Shown here: piece by piece, positions 45,317-53,331 of the stretch | How positions within the stretch are numbered: the first letter of the stretch is position 1 | Layout: each line of letters begins with the position of its first letter | NCBI GenBank assembly: GCA_019359495.1 | Contig: JAHHHF010000110.1 | Coordinates: forward strand, 1 to 59,000 | Length of the DNA stretch: 59,000 nt | Source: Goleter apudmare HA4340-LM2 | Lineage (GTDB): Bacteria > Cyanobacteriota > Cyanobacteriia > Cyanobacteriales > Nostocaceae | Reading direction: 5' to 3' | Notes under the pieces: model-generated | Seen by the model: only the letters and a program-made list of their open reading frames with translations | What the model was told of the DNA's origin: nothing | The model's database searches: none | Program-made: the position numbers and the translations under genes

Positions 45317-46522
45317 TCATAATTTCCTTATATTAGTTTCAAAAATCCTACTGATATAATCTTGGTCTTTCTCAGTCATTTGGTGGAAAAGAGGTAACAG
45401 AATGCACTCCTGTTGCGCTTGTTCACTCTCACGCAATTGATCGCAACTTTCCTTTTGACAGCCACAATCTTTTTGTTCAATTCCACAAGACCACTTTTCA
45501 TGACTGTAAGCTGGTTCACGATGAGCGCACATTATTCCCCGTCGCGTTGACACTCCAGCATCTAGCATTGCTTGCATTACTTGCAATTGGTCGATTCCCT
45601 CTGGTAAGCGAACACAAAAGCTTTGCCAGTTACTCTTTGCCCAAGCTGGCTCTGTCGGTAATTTTAATCCAGGTACATCTGCCAACATTTGCTGATATCG
45701 CTCTGCCAAAAAACGTCGGCGTTCGATAATTTCTGGTAATCTTTTCAGTTGCTCTCGCCCTACTGCTGCTTGAATGTCGGTCATGCGGTAGTTATAGCCC
45801 AACATTGGGTAGGACTCGAAGATAACTTGTTTAGCACCGTGACGCACGGTATCGGGAACGCTCATACCGTGTTGTCGCCAGAGGCGAAATTGCTGATCCC
45901 ATTCAGGGTTATTGGTAGTAATCATGCCACCGTCACCAGTAGTAATTACCTTACGGGGGTGAAAGGAAAAGCAGGCAATATCCCCGTGGGGCTTACCAAT
46001 TTTCTCCCACTGTCCATCCCAAAGAATCTCACTGCCGATCGCACAAGCTGCATCTTCAATTACTGGTAGATTATATTGACGAGCAATATCGATAATTGCT
46101 TTAAGATCACAGGGCATTCCCATCTGGTGGACAACAAGGATTGCTCTAGTGCGATCGCTAATTACCGATTCAATTAGAGTAGGATTAATATTATATGTAT
46201 GGGGTTCAATGTCTACAAAAACTGGTGTTGCCCCACAGTAACGAATACTGTTAGCCGTAGCAATATAGGAATGGCTGACGGTAATTACTTCATCCCCCGT
46301 TTGTACCCCTGCTGCCAATAAGGCTAAATGTAATGCGGTAGTACAATTAGATACCGCACAGGCATATTTAGCTCCGACCAGTTCGGCAAACTCTTGTTCA
46401 AAGGCTTCTACTTCTGGTCCTTGAGTAACCCACCCAGATAGGATAGGACGGCTTGCTGCTGCTGCTTCTGCTTCTCCTGTCCAGGGTTTAGCAATCGGAA
46501 TTTTGTTGATTTTTTCAGACAT
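45317..46522 (-). CDS. DegT/DnrJ/EryC1/StrS aminotransferase with Cys-rich insert
   Basis: A 401-residue PLP-dependent sugar aminotransferase. Visible are the N-terminal VTQGPEVEAFEQEFAEL, the dimer/phosphate motif [27 protein letters not shown] with the PLP-ring Asp, and the catalytic-lysine segment FSFHPRKVITTGDGG. The enzyme should aminate a keto-sugar nucleotide for EPS. Unusual is a Cys-rich stretch near residues 340-370 (SCGIEQKDCGCQKESC) before the conserved C-terminal ILLPLFHQMTE. It overlaps the epimerase gene by 8 bases. Confidence 0.92.
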   Translation of the reverse strand: MSEKINKIPIAKPWTGEAEAAAASRPILSGWVTQGPEVEAFEQEFAELVGAKYACAVSNCTTALHLALLAAGVQTGDEVITVSHSYIATANSIRYCGATPVFVDIEPHTYNINPTLIESVISDRTRAILVVHQMGMPCDLKAIIDIARQYNLPVIEDAACAIGSEILWDGQWEKIGKPHGDIACFSFHPRKVITTGDGGMITTNNPEWDQQFRLWRQHGMSVPDTVRHGAKQVIFESYPMLGYNYRMTDIQAAVGREQLKRLPEIIERRRFLAERYQQMLADVPGLKLPTEPAWAKSNWQSFCVRLPEGIDQLQVMQAMLDAGVSTRRGIMCAHREPAYSHEKWSCGIEQKDCGCQKESCDQLRESEQAQQECILLPLFHQMTEKDQDYISRIFETNIRKL

Positions 46523-47489
46523 TACTTGTTTCTTTCTCCTGTTTTTGAGAACTCCACCAACTAACCAATCTTTCTAAACCTTCTTCTAAGGACACTTTTG
46601 TTTCAAAATTAATTAATTTTTTGGCTTTACTGATGTCTGCAATTCGCCTTTGTACGGGATTGACTTTGCGTTCTGGACCATATTCTGGTTTGAGATCAGA
46701 TTTCATTACCTTCGCTAAACTCAAAGCTAGCTCATTTAAGCTGGTTTCTGTTCCACTCGCAACATTGAAAACTTCGTCTGTTACATCAGCTTTAGCTGCC
46801 AAGATATTAGCTTTGGCGATATCTTCAATGTAAACAAAATCCATTGTTTGCTTGCCGTCGCCAAAAATTAGTGGTGGCTCACCTGCAATAATGCGTTCCA
46901 TCCAACGAATTAGCACTTCAGTATACACGCCGTAAATATCCATGCGTGGACCATAAACATTAAAGTAGCGTAGAGCTACATAGTCCAACCCATACATATC
47001 GTAGAAACTACGCAACATTCCTTCGTTAAAAGTTTTAGCAGCACCGTAGAAAGTACGATTGTTATATGGATGATGAGATTCCGTAGTTGGAAAATCTTCC
47101 GCCATGCCGTAAATAGAAGCAGAAGAAGCTGCAACTACTTTTTTGACCTTGGCGTTGACTGCTGCTTCCAAGACGTTAAAAGTACCATCCGCTAAAACTT
47201 CTAGTGCCAAACGTGGTTCTTGAGCACATTGGGTAATCCGAATTGCAGCTTGATGAAAGACAAAATCAACACCCTGCATGATATCAGCTAGAAGTTGGCG
47301 ATCGCGAATATCTCCCTCTACCGTTACTAATGATCCATTAGCTTCTGCCCAAGCTAGGTTTTCTCTTCGTCCGCGAGTAAAGTTATCTAAAACAATAATC
47401 TCCGCAACTTCCTCTTTTACCAGTAAATCTGCAATGTGAGAACCAACTAAACCCGCACCACCTGTAATTAAAACTCGTTTATTTTGCAT
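46515..47489 (-). CDS. NAD-dependent sugar epimerase/dehydratase (extended SDR)
   Basis: A 324-residue SDR enzyme from the ATG at 47489, which lies 11 bases inside the 3' end of the acyltransferase gene. The Rossmann motif is ITGGAGLVGSHIADLL, and the catalytic YxxxK appears as FYGAAKTFNEG with an upstream Ser-rich segment (VAASSASIYG). DFVYIEDIAKAN is typical of UDP-sugar epimerases. It converts a nucleotide sugar (epimerisation or dehydration) to a form used by the adjoining aminotransferase. Exact reaction not fixed. Confidence 0.92.
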   Translation of the reverse strand: MQNKRVLITGGAGLVGSHIADLLVKEEVAEIIVLDNFTRGRRENLAWAEANGSLVTVEGDIRDRQLLADIMQGVDFVFHQAAIRITQCAQEPRLALEVLADGTFNVLEAAVNAKVKKVVAASSASIYGMAEDFPTTESHHPYNNRTFYGAAKTFNEGMLRSFYDMYGLDYVALRYFNVYGPRMDIYGVYTEVLIRWMERIIAGEPPLIFGDGKQTMDFVYIEDIAKANILAAKADVTDEVFNVASGTETSLNELALSLAKVMKSDLKPEYGPERKVNPVQRRIADISKAKKLINFETKVSLEEGLERLVSWWSSQKQEKETSNV

Positions 47490-48195
47490 AGTCTTTATTT
47501 TCTGATATGTCTGATGTTTGATCTTTTTCTCGCCAGCGTAAAAATTGAGCAGGAACACCAGCCACTATGGCAAATGGTGGTACATCTTTGGTTACTACTG
47601 CTCCAGCTCCCACAATACTGCCCTTACCAATCGTGATTCCAGGAAGAATCACAGCATTCATGCCAATATCTGCTCCAGCTTCGACTTTTACTGGTTTAAT
47701 TTCTAGATCTGTTTGAATAATGGGAATATCGATAGGAGTTCCCGTATGGCTAGAGCCCAAAACTTTTGCTCCTGGTCCCCACCCTACATAATCTTCAATA
47801 ATTAAGTCACGAGCATCAAAGTAGCTTTGTGGTCCAATCCAAACATGATTGCCGATAACAAACCTGCCATCAAATCTTCCTTGAAGATAGCTTTGGGAAC
47901 CGATGAAAACTTGGTTTCCAATTTCAAATGTTTCTAAATGTTTAAAACCTATGCCACTGTTAATATTGATACCATTTCCAAATTTACGGGTTACTGCACG
48001 CCAAATTACTCTTCGCATCATTGCATCAAACTTGCCATCCCCAATAGCAAAGCGCGAGTACAATTCGATTAAACCTTCATTGCTATACTGCTGACGTAGA
48101 TGCTCTGCTAATCCTATTTCATATTCCGAATCTGGCTTTAATTCGTGAGAGCCATGTACGGCTTTAACTATTCTACTTACAACTGAATTAGACAT
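47479..48195 (-). CDS. Hexapeptide-repeat acyltransferase
   Basis: A 238-residue left-handed beta-helix acyltransferase. Repeats such as VFIGSQSYLQGRF, VWIGPQSYFDA, ADIGMNAVILPGITIGKGSIVGAGAVVTKDV and a C-terminal AIVAGVPAQFLRWR are the usual hexapeptide signature. An N-terminal helical region of about 90 residues precedes the repeats. It transfers acetyl or another acyl group, probably to an amino-sugar or hydroxyl. The gene directly abuts the aminotransferase gene (stop at 48196) and overlaps the epimerase gene. Confidence 0.9.
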   Translation of the reverse strand: MSNSVVSRIVKAVHGSHELKPDSEYEIGLAEHLRQQYSNEGLIELYSRFAIGDGKFDAMMRRVIWRAVTRKFGNGININSGIGFKHLETFEIGNQVFIGSQSYLQGRFDGRFVIGNHVWIGPQSYFDARDLIIEDYVGWGPGAKVLGSSHTGTPIDIPIIQTDLEIKPVKVEAGADIGMNAVILPGITIGKGSIVGAGAVVTKDVPPFAIVAGVPAQFLRWREKDQTSDISENKDYAK

Positions 48196-49290
48196 TTAGA
48201 TACTCTCACATACAGCAGTGCTAACTATTTCTACTTGCTGGGAAAAAAGTTCTGCATACATTGGCAGCGAGAGTACTTCGTTGGCTACTAATTCTGAATT
48301 AGGAAAATCGCCTAGTTTATAACCTAAATCAGAGTAAGCTGGTTGCATATGTACTGGGATTGGATAATGAATGCCGGTTTGGATGCCTTGCTCATTTAGT
48401 TTTACCTGTAGCATCTCTCGTTGCGTAGTTCGCACTACATAAACATGATACACATGATGACTGTAAGGCATGACTGTCGGTGTTTTCACTCTCGAATCTG
48501 CCAACAACTGATCGTAATGTGCTGCATGAGTTCTGCGTGCTTCCGTCCATTGGTCTAAATAACGTAACTTCACCCGCAAAATTGCTCCCTGAATTCCATC
48601 CATGCGGTAGTTGTAACCTTTGAGAACATGATGATATCTTTCTTCTTGTCCCCAATCCCGCAGCATTTTTATCGTGCGAGCATACTCAGGATTACTGGTG
48701 ACAACTGCACCACCTTCGCCATAGGCTCCTAAATTTTTGCCAGGATAAAAACTAAAGCAGCCAATATCCCCAATACTCCCAATTCTTTGCCCTTTGTACT
48801 CAGCACGATGAGCTTGGGCAGCATCTTCAATTACGGTCAAACCATGACGGTGAGCAATCTCCATTATTGGCTCCATATCAGCCGGTTGACCATATAAATG
48901 CACTGGTAAAATTGCTTTGGTTTTGGGGGTTATAGCTTGTTCTATTTTTGTCACATCAATGGTGTAAGACACTGGATCGATATCGACAAAGACTGGTGTA
49001 GCTCCTGCATAACAAATTGCTGCAACCGTAGCGACAAAAGTGAAAGGTACAGTAATAACTTCATCACCAAGACCAATCCCAGCTGCTAGCAATGCTAAAT
49101 GCAAGGCACTAGTACCTGTATTGACACCCAAAGCGTAGTCTGAATTGCAGTAAGCAGCAAACTCTTCCTCAAAAGTTTTCACTTCTTGGCCCAAAACAAA
49201 TTGCGTACTGTCTAACACCTTTAACACAGCATTATCAATTTCGTCTTTGATGCTTAAATACTGGGTTCTTAAATCTACAAATGGAATCAT
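48196..49290 (-). CDS. DegT/DnrJ/EryC1/StrS aminotransferase
   Basis: A 364-residue PLP aminotransferase. It has [33 protein letters not shown] and the catalytic-lysine motif [17 protein letters not shown]. The sequence resembles WbpE/WlbC-type sugar aminotransferases. Together with the Gfo/Idh dehydrogenase and the small acyltransferase just upstream it fits the classical dehydrogenase-aminotransferase-acetyltransferase set for 3-acetamido sugars. It overlaps the Gfo/Idh stop by 4 bases. Confidence 0.93.
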   Translation of the reverse strand: MIPFVDLRTQYLSIKDEIDNAVLKVLDSTQFVLGQEVKTFEEEFAAYCNSDYALGVNTGTSALHLALLAAGIGLGDEVITVPFTFVATVAAICYAGATPVFVDIDPVSYTIDVTKIEQAITPKTKAILPVHLYGQPADMEPIMEIAHRHGLTVIEDAAQAHRAEYKGQRIGSIGDIGCFSFYPGKNLGAYGEGGAVVTSNPEYARTIKMLRDWGQEERYHHVLKGYNYRMDGIQGAILRVKLRYLDQWTEARRTHAAHYDQLLADSRVKTPTVMPYSHHVYHVYVVRTTQREMLQVKLNEQGIQTGIHYPIPVHMQPAYSDLGYKLGDFPNSELVANEVLSLPMYAELFSQQVEIVSTAVCESI

Positions 49291-50336
49291 GCTGCCACCT
49301 CTGCTAAATTTAATTTTACTAATTGACCTTGCTGTTGCATCGAATGGGTAGCAGCTTCCAAAATTTTAACGATGTGTAATCCTGCCTGTCCATCGGTAAT
49401 CGGACGTTTACCCTGTTCTATACACTCAACAAAATGCATTACTTCCGTCCGCAATGCCTCATTCATTTCTAATTTAGGAGACCACATATCTCCTGTCCGA
49501 TAACCGATAAGCATCTGATAAACCTTGTCAGTATTACTATTCTGATTGCCGTTTAAAGTAATGCCTTTATCGTATATTTTTACCTTTTCACTAGGTTCTA
49601 AGTCATCAAAGAGAATCATTTTTTTGCTACCACCAATCAGAGTCCGACGTACTTTGACGGGCGCTAACCAGTTAACATTAATATGAGCGATCAGGTTGTT
49701 ATTAAAAAATAAAGTTAAATAGGCAAGATTTTCTGGTTCTCCAGGAACATGGCTAATCCCAGTCGCGGAGACAGCATACGGCTGTTCTTGTAAGACATAG
49801 TTCATTATCGATAAATCATGAACAGCTAAATCCCAAAGGACGTTGACATCATGTTGAAATAACCCTAAATTGACCCGCACTGAATCGTAATAGTAAATAT
49901 CACCCAGTTCTTTAGTGACTACTAAATCTCGCATTTTCTGAACCGCACCAGTATAGACAAAGGTGTGATCGACCATTAAAACTAAATTACGTTTTTCTGC
50001 CTCTTCAATCAACCTCAGTGCTTGGTCGGTTGTAACCGTCATCGGTTTCTCTACTAAAACATGCTTACCTGCTTTTAATGCCGCCAGCGCTAAGTCAAAG
50101 TGTGTAGATACAGGAGTTGCGATCGCGATCGCATCAATATTGGGGTTAGTAAATAAGTCTTGACAATCTGTAGTTACTTCAATGGCTGGATATCTAGTTT
50201 TTGCTTTTAACAATAATTCTGTTTTAAAATCACTCACCATGCTAACTTTAGCTCTTGGTGATTCCATAAAATTACGAACTAAGTTAGGACCCCAATAACC
50301 GTAACCAATTACACCAATATTAATTTTATTTTCCAT
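49287..50336 (-). CDS. Gfo/Idh/MocA family sugar dehydrogenase
   Basis: A 349-residue NAD(P)-dependent oxidoreductase from the ATG at 50336. It starts with a Rossmann motif ([15 protein letters not shown]), then [30 protein letters not shown] with the catalytic-type EKP. It probably oxidises C3 of a UDP-hexose or hexuronate before transamination by the next gene, as WlbA/WbpB does. The frame runs on to 50399 but overlaps the upstream acetyltransferase without support. Substrate inferred from gene order. Confidence 0.9.
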   Translation of the reverse strand: MENKINIGVIGYGYWGPNLVRNFMESPRAKVSMVSDFKTELLLKAKTRYPAIEVTTDCQDLFTNPNIDAIAIATPVSTHFDLALAALKAGKHVLVEKPMTVTTDQALRLIEEAEKRNLVLMVDHTFVYTGAVQKMRDLVVTKELGDIYYYDSVRVNLGLFQHDVNVLWDLAVHDLSIMNYVLQEQPYAVSATGISHVPGEPENLAYLTLFFNNNLIAHINVNWLAPVKVRRTLIGGSKKMILFDDLEPSEKVKIYDKGITLNGNQNSNTDKVYQMLIGYRTGDMWSPKLEMNEALRTEVMHFVECIEQGKRPITDGQAGLHIVKILEAATHSMQQQGQLVKLNLAEVAA

Positions 50337-50370
50337 TGATTTTCTATTTCCTAGATATCTATCAAAATGC

Positions 50371-50859
50371 TTATACTTTTGAACTATGAGAACGAACATC
50401 TCTAATTACACGAGCCGGAACTCCGGCGACAATAGCATAGTCAGAAACATTACTAATTACTACAGCACCTGCTCCAACAATCGCTCGTTTACCAATAGTA
50501 ATTCCTGGAAGAATAGTGGCATTACTACCAATAGAAGCACCTTGTTTGACTATGATTTGAACTGCATTCCAATCATCTTCGGTTTGCAACCTACCATCTT
50601 CGTTAGTTGCACGGGGATAGAGATCATTGGTAAACATCACCCCATGACCTATAAACACCTCATCTTCCAGAGTTACTCCATCACATAGAAAACTATGGGA
50701 AGAAATTTTACATCTTTCTCCTACAATGACATTCTTTTGTATCTCAACAAAAGTACCAATTTTAGTATCATTACCTATTTTGCAACCATAAAGATTAACC
50801 AAGTCTGGATGAAAAATATTTACATTATCACCAAGAATAACGTCGTCACTAATTGCCAT
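50371..50859 (-). CDS. Small hexapeptide acetyltransferase (WlbB/WbpD-like)
   Basis: A 162-residue trimeric left-handed beta-helix protein. HPDLVNLYGCKIG, FVEIQKNVIVG, SSHSFLCDGV, FIGHGVMFTNDLYPR and AIVAGVPARVIRD are features of WlbB/WbpD/QdtC-type N-acetyltransferases. It probably acetylates the 3-amino group made by the neighbouring aminotransferase. It lies at the 5' side of the sugar cassette, about 60 bases after the WecG-like gene stop. Confidence 0.9.
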   Translation of the reverse strand: MAISDDVILGDNVNIFHPDLVNLYGCKIGNDTKIGTFVEIQKNVIVGERCKISSHSFLCDGVTLEDEVFIGHGVMFTNDLYPRATNEDGRLQTEDDWNAVQIIVKQGASIGSNATILPGITIGKRAIVGAGAVVISNVSDYAIVAGVPARVIRDVRSHSSKV

Positions 50860-50918
50860 ATTTGTTGCTGTTAATTCATTAAATTAAGTAATGCTACTCA
50901 GAAAATCAAGTTGACCCG

Positions 50919-52163
50919 TTAGAAAACCTTACCATTAGACTGAACATCAATTTTGTCTGATACTTGTAGCCATAGTCCTTTTCTTCTCAAATATTGTTCC
51001 ATAATGGCAACTTTCACTTGTTCATAACTCAAGACGTTAATCTCAACCAAAATTTCTCCTATTTTTTTTGATTTCTTTAATTCTTGAATGAACAAAGCTT
51101 TTTGTATAGTTGAAATCTTAATTATTTTTTTCTCAACCAAAATTTCTCCTAGTTTAATGTGCTGATTTTTTAAATAGTACTTAAGCTGAGGTAAAGAAAT
51201 AAAATTGTTTTTAATCAAAATCTCTCCCAGTTTCATGTTGGGAAATTGTTTCTGTTCTTGTAATGATTTTTCTAAATCTTCTGCGTTTAATACCCCCTGT
51301 TTCAAAAGAATTTCGCCAATCTTACTGGGGGAATTATCTAGTTGACTAATATCTATCAAGAAATTGTTTTCTGATAATTTTTTACGAGCTTGTTTAAATT
51401 TCTCTTTGTAATAACTAAGTACTTGTTTAAGAGCTAAATAGATAAAAGGAGGAATTGTTTCTCCATAACGTCGCCAAAGACGGCGTGGTTCTTGCAAGAG
51501 ACGGTATAACCATTCCAAATACAACTGTTGAATCCAATAGGGAGCGCGTGGAGTATCTCCTGCATACATAGAAAAAACTGCACCTATACCAATCATGACC
51601 CCTTTAATTAGTCCTTGATAGTGAGACATCCAAATTTCTTGTTTAGGACATCCCAAACAAACAAAGATAACCCCTGCATCACTTTGATTAATTTCTTTGA
51701 TTAACTCTATATTATGAGTTTTTTCAATTTGATCAATTGTCATATAGGGAATAGCTTTCATCCCTGCTACTTTTAATATTGGATATTCTTGGTCTAGTTT
51801 TAGTTTCATTTTGTCTAAAATCTCTTGAGTAGATCCAAGAAAATAAACTGGTGTTCCCATAGTTTCAGCTAACGCACACAAACTCAGGAAAACATCCATT
51901 CCTGCAACTTGATTTTGATGCAAAATCCCCAATCCACGTAACATTAGTACCAAAGGTTTCCCGTCAGGAGTTACCAAATCTGCTTTTTGTAAATTTTTTT
52001 TAAATGAAGGACTCCGATAAGCCTCCATTATCATATGAACGTTGGCTAAACAAACGACTCTACTAGCCCTCATTTTTGCCCAGCATCCAATTAACATTAT
52101 TTGCTCATCCAAAGGCAAACAAGTAATAGGAATATTCAGTAATTCTGTCTTTGGAATCATCAT
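50919..52163 (-). CDS. WecG/TagA/CpsF glycosyltransferase fused to four MshEN-like motifs
   Basis: A 414-residue protein from the ATG at 52163 (an ATG at 52160 is equally good; the frame extends to a GTG at 52250). The N-terminal ~250 residues are a GT26 (WecG/TagA) domain: ADLVTPDGKPLVLMLRG, VYFLGSTQEILDKM, VCLGCPKQEIWM and RAPYWIQQLYLEWLYRLL. After a basic linker, four 24-residue motifs of the form KxGEILxxxxxxxxxxLxxxLxxQ follow (50994-51323). These match the c-di-GMP-binding MshEN consensus except Lys for the first Arg. It is the promoter-proximal gene of the EPS block. The domain fusion suggests second-messenger control of glycan synthesis (inference). Confidence 0.9.
   Translation of the reverse strand: MMIPKTELLNIPITCLPLDEQIMLIGCWAKMRASRVVCLANVHMIMEAYRSPSFKKNLQKADLVTPDGKPLVLMLRGLGILHQNQVAGMDVFLSLCALAETMGTPVYFLGSTQEILDKMKLKLDQEYPILKVAGMKAIPYMTIDQIEKTHNIELIKEINQSDAGVIFVCLGCPKQEIWMSHYQGLIKGVMIGIGAVFSMYAGDTPRAPYWIQQLYLEWLYRLLQEPRRLWRRYGETIPPFIYLALKQVLSYYKEKFKQARKKLSENNFLIDISQLDNSPSKIGEILLKQGVLNAEDLEKSLQEQKQFPNMKLGEILIKNNFISLPQLKYYLKNQHIKLGEILVEKKIIKISTIQKALFIQELKKSKKIGEILVEINVLSYEQVKVAIMEQYLRRKGLWLQVSDKIDVQSNGKVF
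50994..51323 (-). other. MshEN-type four-motif domain region
   Basis: Four motifs: KIGEILLKQGVL...LEKSLQEQ, KLGEILIKNNFI...LKYYLKNQ, KLGEILVEKKII...IQKALFIQ and KIGEILVEINVL...VKVAIMEQ. The intervals between them are 6, 2 and 6 residues, so they pair naturally as two modules (motifs 1-2 and 3-4). The known consensus is RLGxx(L/V/I)(L/V/I)xxG...L...L..Q; position 10 Gly is kept only in motif 1. Confidence 0.85.
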
Positions 52164-52250
52164 TTTGACTAATCTTATGGTAGCACTATCGATAATATTG
52201 AAGCAGTTGTATGATGTTAATGTTACTTTCTTAATATCACAGTTAATCAC

Positions 52251-52842
52251 GATATCGAGGGAAAGTTTTTGATCAAAAGCTATTAGTTATGTCCTAAATT
52301 CAAGAACAAGCAAGCATTTGATTTTGGACAATTTCGGGGTTCCAAAATGTTTGAAAAATATTACAATAAAAATAATTAATTAAGCGATTTTTTCAGCCTT
52401 AATTGAATCATTGCGACTTACACAAATAATTTATGAGATTGCGGGAAGATTTAATGGTATTTGATTATATTCCTACTAATTGAAGAGAAAAGTCAATATG
52501 TTTCAGCATAATTACAACAAGCTTAACTTATTTTTTACAGGCTAGAAATATTGGATAAAGTTTCAGTAAAAACCATCACTTAACTATTGACATTTAGCTA
52601 CTTCTTTCCACTTGATTCACCAAATATCAGTTACCAAAAAACAACTAGATGCTGATGTTAGAATATGAAGCAATTATACAGCAAATAACCACCTGCAAGT
52701 CGCAAAACAACTAGACGTTAATAGTAAAATATGAAAATTAAAAGTAACCCAGAGCATTATGGACATTACCACGATCGCTCTTTGGCTGATTTAGAAAAGT
52801 TGTTTGTCATTTGTACAGGGTTAAGAGGCAAAAGTTATTGTT
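52251..52842. other. Intergenic region upstream of the EPS block
   Basis: 592 bases. The left part (52251-52600) is AT-rich and should contain the promoter of the long minus-strand EPS transcript; I see no convincing promoter boxes. From about 52637 there are two imperfect copies of AAACAACTAGA...AATATGAA (near 52638-52676 and 52703-52735). The second runs into a short open frame listed separately. Confidence 0.5.
52731..52815. repeat. Direct repeat, copy 1
   Basis: GAAAATTAAAAGTAACCCAG and the following ~40 bases up to CGATCGCTCTTTGG are nearly identical to copy 2 at 53149-53257, and both end in GTTGTTTGTCATTTGT. The two copies flank the 113-codon membrane protein gene. Confidence 0.75.
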
Positions 52843-52862
52843 TCATGCCTTATTATTTTTAA
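52731..52862 (+). pseudogene. Short frame in first copy of a direct repeat (truncated gene?)
   Basis: A 43-codon frame beginning MKIKSNPEHYGHYHDRSLAD. The same beginning recurs at 53149-53238 as [20 protein letters not shown]. In both copies the similarity breaks down after about 20 codons, and both then run into GTTGTTTGTCATTTGT. I do not recognise the peptide. The shared, mostly frame-preserving start suggests that both are 5' remnants of a duplicated small gene. The 3' end of this copy overlaps the neighbouring minus-strand gene by 20 bases. Confidence 0.4.
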
Positions 52863-53139
52863 CTGTCACTAATCCATTTATACCTAGCGCTGTGATGACA
52901 CCACCCAATAACCCCCAAGTGCCATCAGCGAATACGTTGAGGCGATGAGCTAAAGTCCGATGATAGGCAAACTCTAATTGTCTGGCGTTCAAGTTTTTTA
53001 GCTCTACTTGGGTTTCTAGATGCTTTTCAGCTTTTATTAGTGCTGTATAGTCCAGGTTAAACCAATAAAGCGATACTCCCACTACTGCCAAACCTGGAAA
53101 AACTAAGGTAATTAAAAGAATTGTCATGCGTGCTTTCAT
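52843..53139 (-). CDS. Small membrane protein of unknown function
   Basis: 98 residues from the ATG at 53139 (the frame extends to 53184 across a repeat copy). It has an N-terminal hydrophobic segment ([21 protein letters not shown]), a soluble helical middle rich in Glu/Lys/Arg, and a C-terminal hydrophobic segment ([17 protein letters not shown]). It is therefore likely a two-TM protein with both ends on the same side. No family was recognised. It is flanked by direct repeats and lies next to the HlyD/C39 export genes, but on the opposite strand, so a link to them is uncertain. Confidence 0.6.
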   Translation of the reverse strand: MKARMTILLITLVFPGLAVVGVSLYWFNLDYTALIKAEKHLETQVELKNLNARQLEFAYHRTLAHRLNVFADGTWGLLGGVITALGINGLVTVKNNKA

Positions 53140-53148
53140 AGTTTTTAT

Positions 53149-53257
53149 GTGAAAATTAAAAGTAACCCAGAGCCTTATCGACATTACCGCGATCGCTCTT
53201 TGGGTGATCTGACAAATTGGAAAGTGAATCTTAATTGATGGTTGTTTGTCATTTGTA
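53149..53257. repeat. Direct repeat, copy 2, with short frame
   Basis: A second copy of the repeat at 52731-52815. It encodes a 29-codon frame (53149-53238) starting with GTG and reading [19 protein letters not shown] before ending at TGA. Compared with copy 1 it has about 24 extra bases before GTTGTTTGTCATTTGT. It lies just upstream of the HlyD gene and may hold part of its promoter. Confidence 0.7.
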
Positions 53258-53331
53258 AAAAGTCAAGGAGCAAGATTTATCCTAGAGAAAAATTTTTCAA
53301 CACAGCGATCGCAAATTTTGTATACTCCATT

